A stretch of 64,000 nt of DNA from the NCBI GenBank assembly GCA_016025055.1, contig CP065590.1:1860001-1924000 (forward strand), read 5' to 3'. Positions 1 to 6,621 of the stretch are shown piece by piece. Numbering within the stretch: position 1 is the first letter of the stretch; each line of letters opens with the position of its first letter. The notes beneath the pieces are model-generated. The model ran no database searches. It was not told the origin of the DNA and worked only from the letters and a program-made list of their open reading frames with translations. This DNA is from Chryseobacterium indologenes (lineage in GTDB: Bacteria; Bacteroidota; Bacteroidia; Flavobacteriales; Weeksellaceae). Made by a program: the position numbers and the translations under genes.

Positions 1-306
1 TGCTCCGATTACTACTTTGGATATCTGTGACCAGGAAAGAGCTCCGGAACACATTACGCAGGGCTCCATGGTAACATACAGAGTACAATCTTTTAAATAT
101 TTTCCTCCCAGAAAATTGGCGGCAGAGGTGATGGCCTGCATTTCTGCATGCGCAGTTACATCATTCAGTGTTTCTGTGAGATTGTGGGCTCTTGCAATAA
201 TCCGATTATTGGAAACAACCACACATCCGATAGGAACCTCATCTTTTTCCAGGGCGGCTTCTGCTTCCTGCAGGGCCATTTTCATATAATATTCGTCGGT
301 AAACAT
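1..306 (-). CDS. tadA: tRNA-specific adenosine deaminase TadA (3' end cut by window edge)
   Basis: Cytidine/deoxycytidylate deaminase fold. The reverse-strand translation shows the HAE zinc and proton-shuttle motif (DVTAHAEMQ) and then the PCVMCSGAL motif with the two zinc cysteines. PCxxCxGA and the N-terminal EYYMKMALQEA are typical of TadA, which converts A34 to I34 in tRNA-Arg(ACG). The start ATG shares its A with the TAA stop of the upstream gene (TAATG), so the two are probably translationally coupled. The C-terminus lies outside the window. Another nucleoside deaminase such as guanine deaminase is possible but less likely. Confidence 0.85.
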   Translation of the reverse strand, partial: MFTDEYYMKMALQEAEAALEKDEVPIGCVVVSNNRIIARAHNLTETLNDVTAHAEMQAITSAANFLGGKYLKDCTLYVTMEPCVMCSGALSWSQISKVVIGA

Positions 307-913
307 TAGTCTGCCATTGTTAAAGTTAAAGGAAGATTGAACTGAAACCTTGCGGGATCCCCTTGGGCTAAAGCCGGAACAAATTTCTCGGAAATGGAGT
401 ATAAAGCAATTTCAGCCTGCCTGTTAAAAGTAAAATTATCACCCTTGGCATGGACATTGGTAATCGTTCCGTCTTTTTCTACAATAAAAGCAACACTCGT
501 TTTTACTGTTTTTATATCAGAATGTACACCATTCACATATAAAAGATCTGCCACTTCCTGCCTTAGCGTATTGATGCCTCCGGGATAATTCGGGGCTGAT
601 TCAACTACCGAAGGGCCGGTGTAGGCTTCTTTTTTAACGACTGCAGATCTTCCAGATTCCGGACTTTTAACAGGGCTCCAATCAGGGCCGTATTCTCGAT
701 ACTGTCCATTTTTTTCATAAAAAAGAGAAAATCTCCTTTGATACTTGCCTTTCTGAAGGTATTGGTTTCTGCATCAAATTTCTTTTTAAACTCAGTATTC
801 AGCATACTCCGATGCTGATTGTAATAGTTTTTTACAAGCCTGAATTCTTCTTTCTGCTGGGATAAACAGAAGGAAGAAATGATTGAACATATACAAATAA
901 ACAGAACTTTCAA
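306..913 (-). pseudogene. TonB C-terminal-domain-like secreted protein, one frameshift
   Basis: Two adjacent reading frames form one protein of about 200 aa. The first part has a signal peptide (MKVLFICICSIISSFCLSQQ) and a charged helical region. The second, entered through a -1 shift at 629-635, carries SAPNYPGGINTLRQEVADLL and FIVEKDGTITNVHAKG, which look like the PxFPGG and VEKDG segments of energy-transducer TonB C-terminal domains in Bacteroidetes. There is no long N-terminal membrane anchor or proline linker, so this is a periplasmic TonB-C homologue rather than a true TonB. The break lies in a run of six A (coding strand) followed by G. One more A restores the frame. Ends in TAATG overlap with tadA. 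Confidence 0.7.
629..635 (-). other. A-AAA-AAG heptamer at the frame break
   Basis: In the upstream zero frame the codons are TTA AAA AAG, giving the classical -1 slippery heptamer A AAA AAG. Slipping back one base continues exactly in the frame of the TonB-C domain. Either a missing A in the read or programmed frameshifting explains this. Similar homopolymer breaks elsewhere in the window favour the first explanation. Confidence 0.4.
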
Positions 914-967
914 TGCAGTATATTTATGTAAATGTACTTAAAAAATATGATATCCGGTTATTTCTGA

Positions 968-1888
968 TCAGCTTTCAAGATAACGGTTTAAGGATTCCTG
1001 AAGATGGGTACGGATGTCATCAACTAAACATTTAGGTTCTAAAACAGTTACTTCCTTTCCGTAAGATAAGATCTCCTGCATAAAGTCATAAGTAGGATGA
1101 AGAAAGAATTCAAAATAAATCTCTTCGGTCGTTTCCTTGGTCTCTTTTTGGGATTGATGAAGAGGGAAGCTCCTGATATATTCTCCCTGATGACGACTAC
1201 ACTTTAATACAATTTTTTCAGGTTTTTGCTCCGTAAGATTCATCACTCCGAAAGCGTTTTTGAAATGCTCCCTGAAATTGTAATTATATTTTTCCCTGAA
1301 TTTGCTTTTGTCTACATCCAGATAATTGATTCTGTCTAATCCAAAAGATTTTAATGCTTTATCTTTGGTGTCAATCGCAATCAGGTACCATCTGTCCTTT
1401 GATTCTTTCAGAGCTAGAGGATGAACTTTGCGGGAAGTCATCAGCTTGTTCTTGTAATTGTAATGTTCAAAAGTAACGACTCTTTTGTTACGGATAGCAA
1501 AAAACAGATCGTAAAAGTGTTCCACTCCTGTTGGTTTTCGGCTTTCAAAGAAAATAAAATCTGAAAAGTCAGGATGAAGATTCAATGCATTACTTACCTG
1601 GAAAGACTCCAACAATTTTTGATTGTATTCATCCACTTCCATGATCGGACGGCTTTCGATATAGTAACGGTTGTCTCCTTTTTTCTTATTATGAATAGAC
1701 AGGTTAAAAAGATCAGAAATCTCACGGATATCCCTCTGCAAGGTACGGATAGAGTAGCTCTTGATGTCCGCATCCTGAAATTCAAAAGAGTTTAACAGAT
1801 AGCTCTCCAGCTGTGAATAGGTAGCCGGAGAACTTTCCAATCTTTTTATAATTAAGGCATATCTTGTCAGGTAAAAATCTTTTTTCAT
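968..1888 (-). CDS. WYL-domain transcriptional regulator
   Basis: 306 aa. The N-terminal ~80 residues form a YafY/DeoR-type winged helix (YALIIKRLESSPATYSQLESYL, IRTLQRDIREI). The middle carries the WYL domain (VHPLALKESKDRWYLIAID) and the C-terminus a WCX-like region. WYL proteins bind nucleic-acid or nucleotide ligands. Relatives such as BrxR and CapW repress phage-defence operons by binding inverted repeats, and PafBC responds to DNA damage. A TAnnTTTG element lies at 1906-1913 and a 17-bp inverted repeat at 1924-1940, only 36 bp from the ATG, which suggests autoregulation. The same repeat precedes the other transcription units of this island, so this protein is the obvious candidate to bind it; that link is inference. 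Confidence 0.88.
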   Translation of the reverse strand: MKKDFYLTRYALIIKRLESSPATYSQLESYLLNSFEFQDADIKSYSIRTLQRDIREISDLFNLSIHNKKKGDNRYYIESRPIMEVDEYNQKLLESFQVSNALNLHPDFSDFIFFESRKPTGVEHFYDLFFAIRNKRVVTFEHYNYKNKLMTSRKVHPLALKESKDRWYLIAIDTKDKALKSFGLDRINYLDVDKSKFREKYNYNFREHFKNAFGVMNLTEQKPEKIVLKCSRHQGEYIRSFPLHQSQKETKETTEEIYFEFFLHPTYDFMQEILSYGKEVTVLEPKCLVDDIRTHLQESLNRYLES

Positions 1889-1905
1889 GATCTAATTTTA
1901 TACAA

Positions 1906-1940
1906 CAAATATATGGGCTTAATACGACAAAACGTGTCGT
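1906..1940 (-). promoter_or_regulatory. Island operator/promoter site 1 (WYL gene)
   Basis: Inverted repeat ACGACAAAACGTGTCGT at 1924-1940 (half-sites ACGACA/TGTCGT, 5-bp spacer), then 10 bp, then TATATTTG on the minus strand (1906-1913), a match to the Bacteroidetes -7 consensus TAnnTTTG. The repeat would span about -22 to -38 and so cover the usual -33 position. Best-formed palindrome of the set. Confidence 0.75.
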
Positions 1941-2006
1941 GTTTTATTTTTTGTCGAACTTATTCTTCAGAAATTTACGTGGATTTCAAAAATTATATAA
2001 AATAAA

Positions 2007-2030
2007 AAACCATTTCCTTTGAAATGGTTT
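2007..2030 (-). terminator. Terminator after the 56-aa gene
   Basis: 10-bp perfect stem AAACCATTTC/GAAATGGTTT with a 4-nt loop, followed on the minus strand by a long T-rich tract. It lies between the 56-aa gene and the WYL gene, so the WYL gene is a separate unit. Confidence 0.8.
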
Positions 2031-2153
2031 CAACACAGGCCCCTGGCTGTCCGCTATTTTTGTGAATGGTGATTCAGAGTGATATGAAGATTCTGAAAAT
2101 GGTTATTAGTTTTTGGTGCGGAAAGCCTAGGAGCCGGATGTGTTTTACTGTAT

Positions 2154-2324
2154 TTACAAGGTGTCTTCTTCAAGAATATCATTCTCAAAATCCTCCCTGA
2201 AAAAGTGTTCAATGTCGTCGAGATAGTTTTCATAGTCCATCTCCGCATTTTCAATGTCTCCCCATTCTATAGTATAAGGGATTTCATCGAAGATGATATC
2301 TGAATTGTGATTGGTGGTTTCCAT
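2154..2324 (-). CDS. Small acidic protein, 56 aa, in the WYL island
   Basis: Open frame starting METTNHNSDIIFDEIP and ending LEEDTL. It is strongly acidic (about 19 Asp/Glu against 1 Arg and no Lys), with no signal peptide or membrane segment. Family unknown. Support for a real gene: it has its own operator/promoter (site 2, 2364-2398, about 40 nt upstream) and a strong terminator (2007-2030). An overlapping 66-aa frame in the same strand (2054-2254) has unnatural composition and is taken as a shadow. DNA-mimic or inhibitor-like functions are conceivable for such an acidic protein, but nothing in the sequence shows this. Confidence 0.65.
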   Translation of the reverse strand: METTNHNSDIIFDEIPYTIEWGDIENAEMDYENYLDDIEHFFREDFENDILEEDTL

Positions 2325-2363
2325 ATTTGAGATTGGGTGTTATTTTTTTGATTTTTTCTATTT

Positions 2364-2398
2364 CAAAAGTAGCGTTGGGAAGCGACAAAACTCGACGT
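2364..2398 (-). promoter_or_regulatory. Island operator/promoter site 2 (56-aa gene)
   Basis: GCGACAAAACTCGACGT at 2382-2398, 10 bp, then minus-strand TACTTTTG (2364-2371). One half-site is imperfect (CGACGT), but position and spacing match site 1. Confidence 0.7.
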
Positions 2399-2432
2399 AT
2401 TAAAATACTTTTCAAAAGAGTGAGATCGTTTT

Positions 2433-2987
2433 TTAAGAAAAATCCTTAATGTCTATTTCATCTGCCATGAGCATGATAATATCCAGTTCAGAAAGCATTG
2501 ATTTGAGTTTTACCCCTCCGATTTTTAAATCATTATCAGCAAGGATATACCACCAGATTCTTTGAATGAAATCTTCAAATTTCACTTCGGATGTATAGGT
2601 GAGTGCTTTTGTCTGAGATACTAATGCCAGTAACTGCCTGGCGATGTCTCTGCATTCATCCATTTTCCTTTCTTGGGGCAATAATACATTCAGAACGCAG
2701 TTTTGGGCATCATACAATAGATTGGCAGTGATTTTAAGTTGGTTTTTTTTGGCGTTAAAACCTCTTTCAGTACTAATTTTCCCTGCAAGAATCTTACTTC
2801 TGAATCCTGCCATTTCAGAAACTTCGCTGATGGTGTTGGCAGATAGAATGTCTTCTACAGCCTTTATCCAGGATACAGTTTTTTCAACAAAAAGAGGATC
2901 TTTTTTTCCCAAAGACGAAACTATTTCCGGAAAAGCCTGCAGTTGTTCTTTTAATTGTGAGACTAAGATAAATTGAGACTTTTTCAT
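2433..2987 (-). CDS. Uncharacterised 184-aa protein of the WYL island
   Basis: Not recognised. Cytosolic, mostly helical, no signal peptide or membrane helix. Features include an N-terminal helix (MKKSQFILVSQLKEQLQAFPEI), a basic middle (KILAGKISTERGFNAKKNQLKI) and a hydrophobic acidic tail (MLSELDIIMLMADEIDIKDFS). It follows the 227-aa gene with a 3-nt gap and has no operator of its own, so it is probably the last gene of the DUF2589 operon (4323 to 2433). Only context suggests a role: a partner of the two upstream proteins. Confidence 0.75.
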   Translation of the reverse strand: MKKSQFILVSQLKEQLQAFPEIVSSLGKKDPLFVEKTVSWIKAVEDILSANTISEVSEMAGFRSKILAGKISTERGFNAKKNQLKITANLLYDAQNCVLNVLLPQERKMDECRDIARQLLALVSQTKALTYTSEVKFEDFIQRIWWYILADNDLKIGGVKLKSMLSELDIIMLMADEIDIKDFS

Positions 2988-2990
2988 ACT

Positions 2991-3674
2991 TTATTCGGGA
3001 ATCAAAGTTTCTACAATATTTCCATTGATATCTTCATACCGTGACCATTCCATACCGGCTTCGCTCACACTCATTTTGGCGAAAATCAAGCATTTGACAT
3101 CAAGCTGCATCAATTTGCTGGCTTCAACGATAATTTCCTGATCTTCAATTTTTTCAATGACTCTTTTGGTCTCAAGAATAAGCCTGTTGGAAATGCTTTT
3201 ATAAAAAGTGTCAGGATTTACATATTTCCAGCTGAAATTGGAAAGCGACTTGCAAAACTCTACAGTGACTTTTGATATAGGCTCAAGGTATGAAATCTGA
3301 TCAATGGTTAGGGTTGGGGTATTTTCATCTCTGATCTTTGTCAGAATATCATGATATGCCGGTTCCTGCTTGATAAGAAACTCTTTTAAACTCTGATCAC
3401 TTTTAAGGTCTGTGGCGTCATAATCTGTTTTCGCAACTTTGATAATTTCATCATACATAAAATCTCTGAAAATCATTTTAGGTGAATTTCCGGCTGTAGC
3501 AAAGGGGATGGTAAGATCAACACTGCCTACTTTCATCCTCGGAATAGAAAAATGTTTTAATAAATCATCCTGTGCATATTCTTTGGCTATTTGGACCGTT
3601 TGTAAATCTGTCATTTTTCTTGCTTCAGCAATTTCTGAGACAATGCCTCCCAAATATTCTCGTAATTTTGGCAT
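2991..3674 (-). CDS. Uncharacterised 227-aa protein, distant DUF2589-like segment
   Basis: Start chosen at MPKLREYLGG (3674); a longer frame to 3734 only adds residues running into the upstream gene's end. A short segment near residues 45-60 (FSIPRMKVGSVDLTIPFA) resembles a segment of the neighbouring DUF2589 protein (LTIPALRIDEMTIDFNA): both have I-P-x-hydrophobic-basic followed by alternating beta-type residues, and both come after an N-terminal helix containing GG and IAEAR/IKAQ-like stretches. This suggests two diverged members of one family in tandem, which is my inference. The C-terminal half is helical and charged. No signal peptide. Lies between DUF2589 (73-bp gap) and the 184-aa gene (3-bp gap). 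Confidence 0.72.
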   Translation of the reverse strand: MPKLREYLGGIVSEIAEARKMTDLQTVQIAKEYAQDDLLKHFSIPRMKVGSVDLTIPFATAGNSPKMIFRDFMYDEIIKVAKTDYDATDLKSDQSLKEFLIKQEPAYHDILTKIRDENTPTLTIDQISYLEPISKVTVEFCKSLSNFSWKYVNPDTFYKSISNRLILETKRVIEKIEDQEIIVEASKLMQLDVKCLIFAKMSVSEAGMEWSRYEDINGNIVETLIPE

Positions 3675-3747
3675 AATAAGTTCTTTTTGGTGAATAAAAA
3701 ATTGTTTAAAATGGATGGCTGCCCAGGCAACCATCCAAAAAAGGTTA

Positions 3748-4323
3748 TTAAGGAGTTACCGGAGCTGCTGTAGCAACAATAGCGTCTTCCAGCATGTCCA
3801 TAATTCTCGCAAGCCCTGCAGGTAATTCATCATTGACAGCTTTTACATGTACTCCTAAAGTGTATGTTTTTTCTGTGGTTGATGTGCTTGAAGTAGTCTT
3901 TTTATAAGATGCAGAAGCGTTGAATTTAACTTTCCAAAATTTGGCACTTAAAGAAGCACTTCCCTGAAACTCGCTGGAAACATTCTGAGTTTCTACTGAA
4001 TTTAATTTTGCATTAAAGTCAATGGTCATTTCATCAATTCTTAAAGCCGGAATCGTGAGCATAGAAAGTAGCGGAACACTTAAAGTAACCTGAGACTGCA
4101 CAGGGGTTTCATTGCCCTGAGCAGGATTTGGTACTGTTTTTTTGTATACAAAATCTACGTATCTGAGCTTTGATGTAGCTCCGGTTCCTTCAAAACCAAC
4201 TTCTTTAATGAAATTTACCTGTGACATAGAAGCGTCATGCTGTGCCTTAATAGCGGCCTGCATAGGACCTCCGATGTAAACGCTGAAATCTAAACTGTTT
4301 AATTCTTGGACTAAATTTGCCAT
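3748..4323 (-). CDS. DUF2589-family protein
   Basis: 191 aa. The N-terminus (SLDFSVYIGGPMQAAIKAQ, then FIKEVGF) and the following beta-rich region (VTLSVPLLSMLTIPALRIDEMTIDFNA) match what I know of DUF2589, a family without known function. After residue ~110 comes a Ser/Thr-rich stretch (SSEFQGSASLSAKFWKVKF, TTSSTSTTEKTYTLGVHVKA), then an acidic helix (LARIMDMLEDAIVATAA). No signal peptide. It heads an operon with the 227-aa and 184-aa genes and has two operator/promoter sites upstream (sites 3 and 4) and a ~180-nt leader. The mixture of amphipathic helix and Ser/Thr-rich beta region could suit a membrane-acting or assembling protein, but that is speculation. Confidence 0.8.
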   Translation of the reverse strand: MANLVQELNSLDFSVYIGGPMQAAIKAQHDASMSQVNFIKEVGFEGTGATSKLRYVDFVYKKTVPNPAQGNETPVQSQVTLSVPLLSMLTIPALRIDEMTIDFNAKLNSVETQNVSSEFQGSASLSAKFWKVKFNASASYKKTTSSTSTTEKTYTLGVHVKAVNDELPAGLARIMDMLEDAIVATAAPVTP

Positions 4324-4507
4324 AATTCTAAAATTTTAAGGTTATTAATTGGTTAATATGATAGTTGTGCTAGCAGACTATATGTAATTGGGTAATAGAT
4401 ATCCTGTTTCAGTATGAGATCACTGAAGAATAATAGGGTATACTGAAAAGGATATTGGTTAGAAAGTAAGCTGTTTTAGCTTTGGTTTTCCTGGTTATTT
4501 GTTGATT

Positions 4508-4542
4508 CAAAGATAGTTTTATGCAACGTCAGAACTTGTCGT
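4508..4542 (-). promoter_or_regulatory. Island operator/promoter site 3 (proximal, DUF2589 operon)
   Basis: ACGTCAGAACTTGTCGT at 4526-4542, 10 bp, minus-strand TATCTTTG (4508-4515). The start site would lie near 4501, giving a leader of about 180 nt before the DUF2589 ATG; I find no ATG-started frame in that leader. Confidence 0.7.
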
Positions 4543-4578
4543 GTATTATTTTTTTTGAATTTTAATTTTTTAATACTT

Positions 4579-4612
4579 CAAAAGTAGGAGTGGAAGCGAC
4601 AAAAGTTGATGT
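4579..4612 (-). promoter_or_regulatory. Island operator/promoter site 4 (distal, DUF2589 operon)
   Basis: GCGACAAAAGTTGATGT at 4596-4612, 9 bp, minus-strand TACTTTTG (4579-4586). This is the only copy with 9 rather than 10 bp spacing and the weakest palindrome. It lies 70 bp upstream of site 3 in the same orientation, forming a tandem pair. Confidence 0.6.
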
Positions 4613-4635
4613 ATATAAAACTTTTCTGGAATTTT

Positions 4636-4682
4636 ATAAGCTAAAAAGCTTATTTAGAGCAATTATAAGCTAAAAAGCTTAT
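4636..4682. terminator. Tandem duplicated hairpins at the patatin stop codon
   Basis: Two identical 18-nt inverted repeats, ATAAGCT-AAAA-AGCTTAT, at 4636-4653 and 4665-4682. The second overlaps the patatin TAA stop (4679-4681). Both could terminate the patatin transcript; the exact duplication 29 bp apart is unusual. Confidence 0.55.
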
Positions 4683-5716
4683 ATTTTGTTTTTGATCAGT
4701 TTTTGAACAATTTGGTTCAATACCTCTCTGTTGTCATCAATATAGCTCAATCCGGCCTGGATCAGGTTTTCAATATTTGACCGTCTTACGTTATCCATGG
4801 CAGGAGAAGCGTTTTTTAATGATGGATTTAAGCGGTAATAATTCTTCTGATTCCGTAAACCCAATGTCTGAAACATCTGGCCAAGCTGATAATCTACAGT
4901 TTCTGCATTAGCAGACATCAGAATATCAATAATAGGATTCACCCAGCCTATTTTTCCTGCCTTTTCCAATCTTTTGAAAGAATAAGGCCTCGCTTCAATT
5001 CCTGTCCCGATCGATACGATAATCATATCATTTACCCCGGGATGGTTGGCTTTCTGATGGTTTTTTAAAACCTCGGCAAAAGGAATTTTGCGAGCTTCGG
5101 CATAAGCACAGAGTGCAGGATTATTGGCAAACATACCTCCGTCTATCAGGCTGAAGATCTGTCCGTACATAGATTTGATCTGTACGGGGCAGAAGTAGGT
5201 AGGAGCAGCTGAAGTGGCCCTGCAAATATCTTTTACATAAAAATTATCTGTACTGAGATGTGCTTTCCATGAGTTGAAGATCTTTGCCCGTCTGTTTTCT
5301 ATATCATAACTTGTTATTAAACATGGTTTTATTAATTCTTTAAGTTCTAAATTTCCAAAAAAATCATTCAGGTTTTTTTGAAGTGAATCCTGAGAGATTC
5401 TTTCATTCAATAATCCAAAAGGATTGACCAGTTTTTCCCAAAAGGAAACCTGGAAAATATCGCCGCCCTTTTCTGCATACAATTCTAATCCTTTCTGGAT
5501 AGAATACTTTGCTTTTCGGGTTTCATCGGGACATAGAATAATAGATGCAATCAGCCCTCCGGTACTGCTGCCTGCTACCAGATCAAAATAATCTCCGAGT
5601 TTGGCGCTCGGTTTATCATAATACTGGAGCTGTTCTTCTATGTAGCGTAGAATAATGCAGGTGATGATACCTCTTATTCCACCCCCGTCCAAAGAAAGAA
5701 TGGTTGTCTTTTTCAT
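4679..5716 (-). CDS. Patatin-like phospholipase
   Basis: 345 aa from MKKTTILSLDGGG. All patatin hallmarks are visible: oxyanion loop DGGGIRG (residues 10-16), nucleophile elbow GSSTG with Ser51, and the catalytic DGG at 192-194 (SLIDGGMFANNP). These enzymes hydrolyse acyl chains of membrane phospholipids. There is no signal peptide, so it acts from the cytosol, as do the CBASS effector CapV and other toxic patatins; no cyclic-nucleotide synthase is nearby. The open frame extends to 5836, but that ATG lies upstream of the predicted transcription start; an ATG at 5806 is an alternative that would add a basic 30-residue extension. Own operator/promoter at 5834-5868. Part of the WYL island between the M15 peptidase and the DUF2589 gene. 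Confidence 0.88.
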   Translation of the reverse strand: MKKTTILSLDGGGIRGIITCIILRYIEEQLQYYDKPSAKLGDYFDLVAGSSTGGLIASIILCPDETRKAKYSIQKGLELYAEKGGDIFQVSFWEKLVNPFGLLNERISQDSLQKNLNDFFGNLELKELIKPCLITSYDIENRRAKIFNSWKAHLSTDNFYVKDICRATSAAPTYFCPVQIKSMYGQIFSLIDGGMFANNPALCAYAEARKIPFAEVLKNHQKANHPGVNDMIIVSIGTGIEARPYSFKRLEKAGKIGWVNPIIDILMSANAETVDYQLGQMFQTLGLRNQKNYYRLNPSLKNASPAMDNVRRSNIENLIQAGLSYIDDNREVLNQIVQKLIKNKI

Positions 5717-5833
5717 GTGATATTTTAATTGTTTTTTTACAAGGAGACATGCAATCTTAAATCCTGAGAAGCTCTTTTTTATCACGAAAAATTCTTTAGA
5801 TTTCATTGCTTTTTTTATTGTTTTCTTGTAAAG

Positions 5834-5868
5834 CAAAGGTAGGACGGGGAAGCGACAGAACGTGTCGT
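5834..5868 (-). promoter_or_regulatory. Island operator/promoter site 5 (patatin)
   Basis: GCGACAGAACGTGTCGT at 5852-5868, 10 bp, minus-strand TACCTTTG (5834-5841). Predicted start near 5828, leaving a leader of about 110 nt to the chosen patatin ATG. Confidence 0.72.
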
Positions 5869-5958
5869 ATATTATTTAATTTCTACCATGAGAGAATTAA
5901 AAAATAACATAATTATCCTTATCCCTGGGCATTTTGATTAATGTTTTCCAACTGGTTT

Positions 5959-6396
5959 TTACAAGACCTTTTCGGGATGGAATATTCTTTTTTCAAAATG
6001 GGGAAGGTCTTTAAACGTCTTCCAGTTTCCTCCCCAATCCCAGCCATGTCTGGCAAAAATTTTAACACACTCATACCAGTCAGCTACTTTATCATTATCC
6101 CAGTCTTTCGCAGTATCCCAACTTGCGATTTTGCCATCGATTATCAGACAGATATCTACGGCAAGACCATAATTGTGAATGCTCTGTCCTGCTTTTGCAT
6201 TGGTAACTTTTTTTCCTGAAGTCAGACGTCCTATTGCATATAGTTTCTCCTGTTCCTCAAAAGATCTTAATCCCTGCGTGATCCGTACCTTTGCTCTTCC
6301 GGTAAGTGCTTCATCACAATCCTGGATGATTTGTCTCACTTCTTTCCTTATTACAGGATGTAGCTTTTGAATTCTTTCTAATGTTACGTTGTCCAT
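5959..6396 (-). CDS. M15-family peptidoglycan peptidase (endolysin-like), no signal peptide
   Basis: 145 aa. Zinc peptidase motifs of the VanY/CwlK/T5-endolysin group: SIHNYGLAVD (His74, Asp81) and DLPHFE (His133), plus a conserved GLRSFEEQEKLYAIGR segment. Members cut peptide bonds in the peptidoglycan stem (L-Ala-D-Glu or D-Ala-D-Ala). Length and the missing signal peptide are typical of phage endolysins and lysis enzymes that need another factor to reach the wall. No phage structural genes are nearby. Own operator/promoter (6417-6451) only ~20 nt upstream. With the patatin it gives the island one enzyme against membrane lipid and one against the wall. Confidence 0.86.
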   Translation of the reverse strand: MDNVTLERIQKLHPVIRKEVRQIIQDCDEALTGRAKVRITQGLRSFEEQEKLYAIGRLTSGKKVTNAKAGQSIHNYGLAVDICLIIDGKIASWDTAKDWDNDKVADWYECVKIFARHGWDWGGNWKTFKDLPHFEKRIFHPEKVL

Positions 6397-6416
6397 GATG
6401 TTATTCTATTGTTATT

Positions 6417-6451
6417 CAAAAATATAGAATGAAAGCGACGAAACTTGACGT
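6417..6451 (-). promoter_or_regulatory. Island operator/promoter site 6 (M15 peptidase)
   Basis: GCGACGAAACTTGACGT at 6435-6451, 10 bp, minus-strand TATTTTTG (6417-6424). Marks the upstream end of the island; the next gene is divergent. Confidence 0.68.
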
Positions 6452-6563
6452 GTTTGATTAAATATTTAATACATCATTCGTTGATTGGAAGTAATCATTT
6501 TGTCTGTTGCTTTTTAAGTTTTGATAAGATCAAAGAAAAACAATGAATAATAGGAATTGACTG

Positions 6564-6571
6564 TATATTTG
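6564..6571 (+). promoter_or_regulatory. -7 element of the Na+/H+ antiporter gene
   Basis: TATATTTG matches TAnnTTTG, 51 bp before the ATG at 6622. No clear -33 TTG seen. Confidence 0.45.
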
Positions 6572-6621
6572 TATAATATGCTATTTATTTAAATTGCAAA
6601 AAGGAATCAAAAACACAATAT

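Noticed and set aside
2054..2254. 66-aa minus-strand frame next to the WYL gene
   Set aside because: Lies in another frame of the 56-aa acidic gene, has low-quality composition (many His, Asn, Lys) and no promoter of its own.
4679..5716. CBASS operon (CapV effector)
   Set aside because: No CD-NTase, Cap2/Cap3 or other CBASS gene is near; the patatin alone does not define CBASS.
5717..5836. 40-residue N-terminal extension of the patatin
   Set aside because: The ATG at 5836 overlaps the predicted -7 element, and the patatin fold starts at MKKTTILSLDGGG. The ATG at 5806 remains a minor alternative.
5959..6396. Prophage
   Set aside because: The endolysin-like gene is not accompanied by holin, capsid, tail, terminase or integrase genes.
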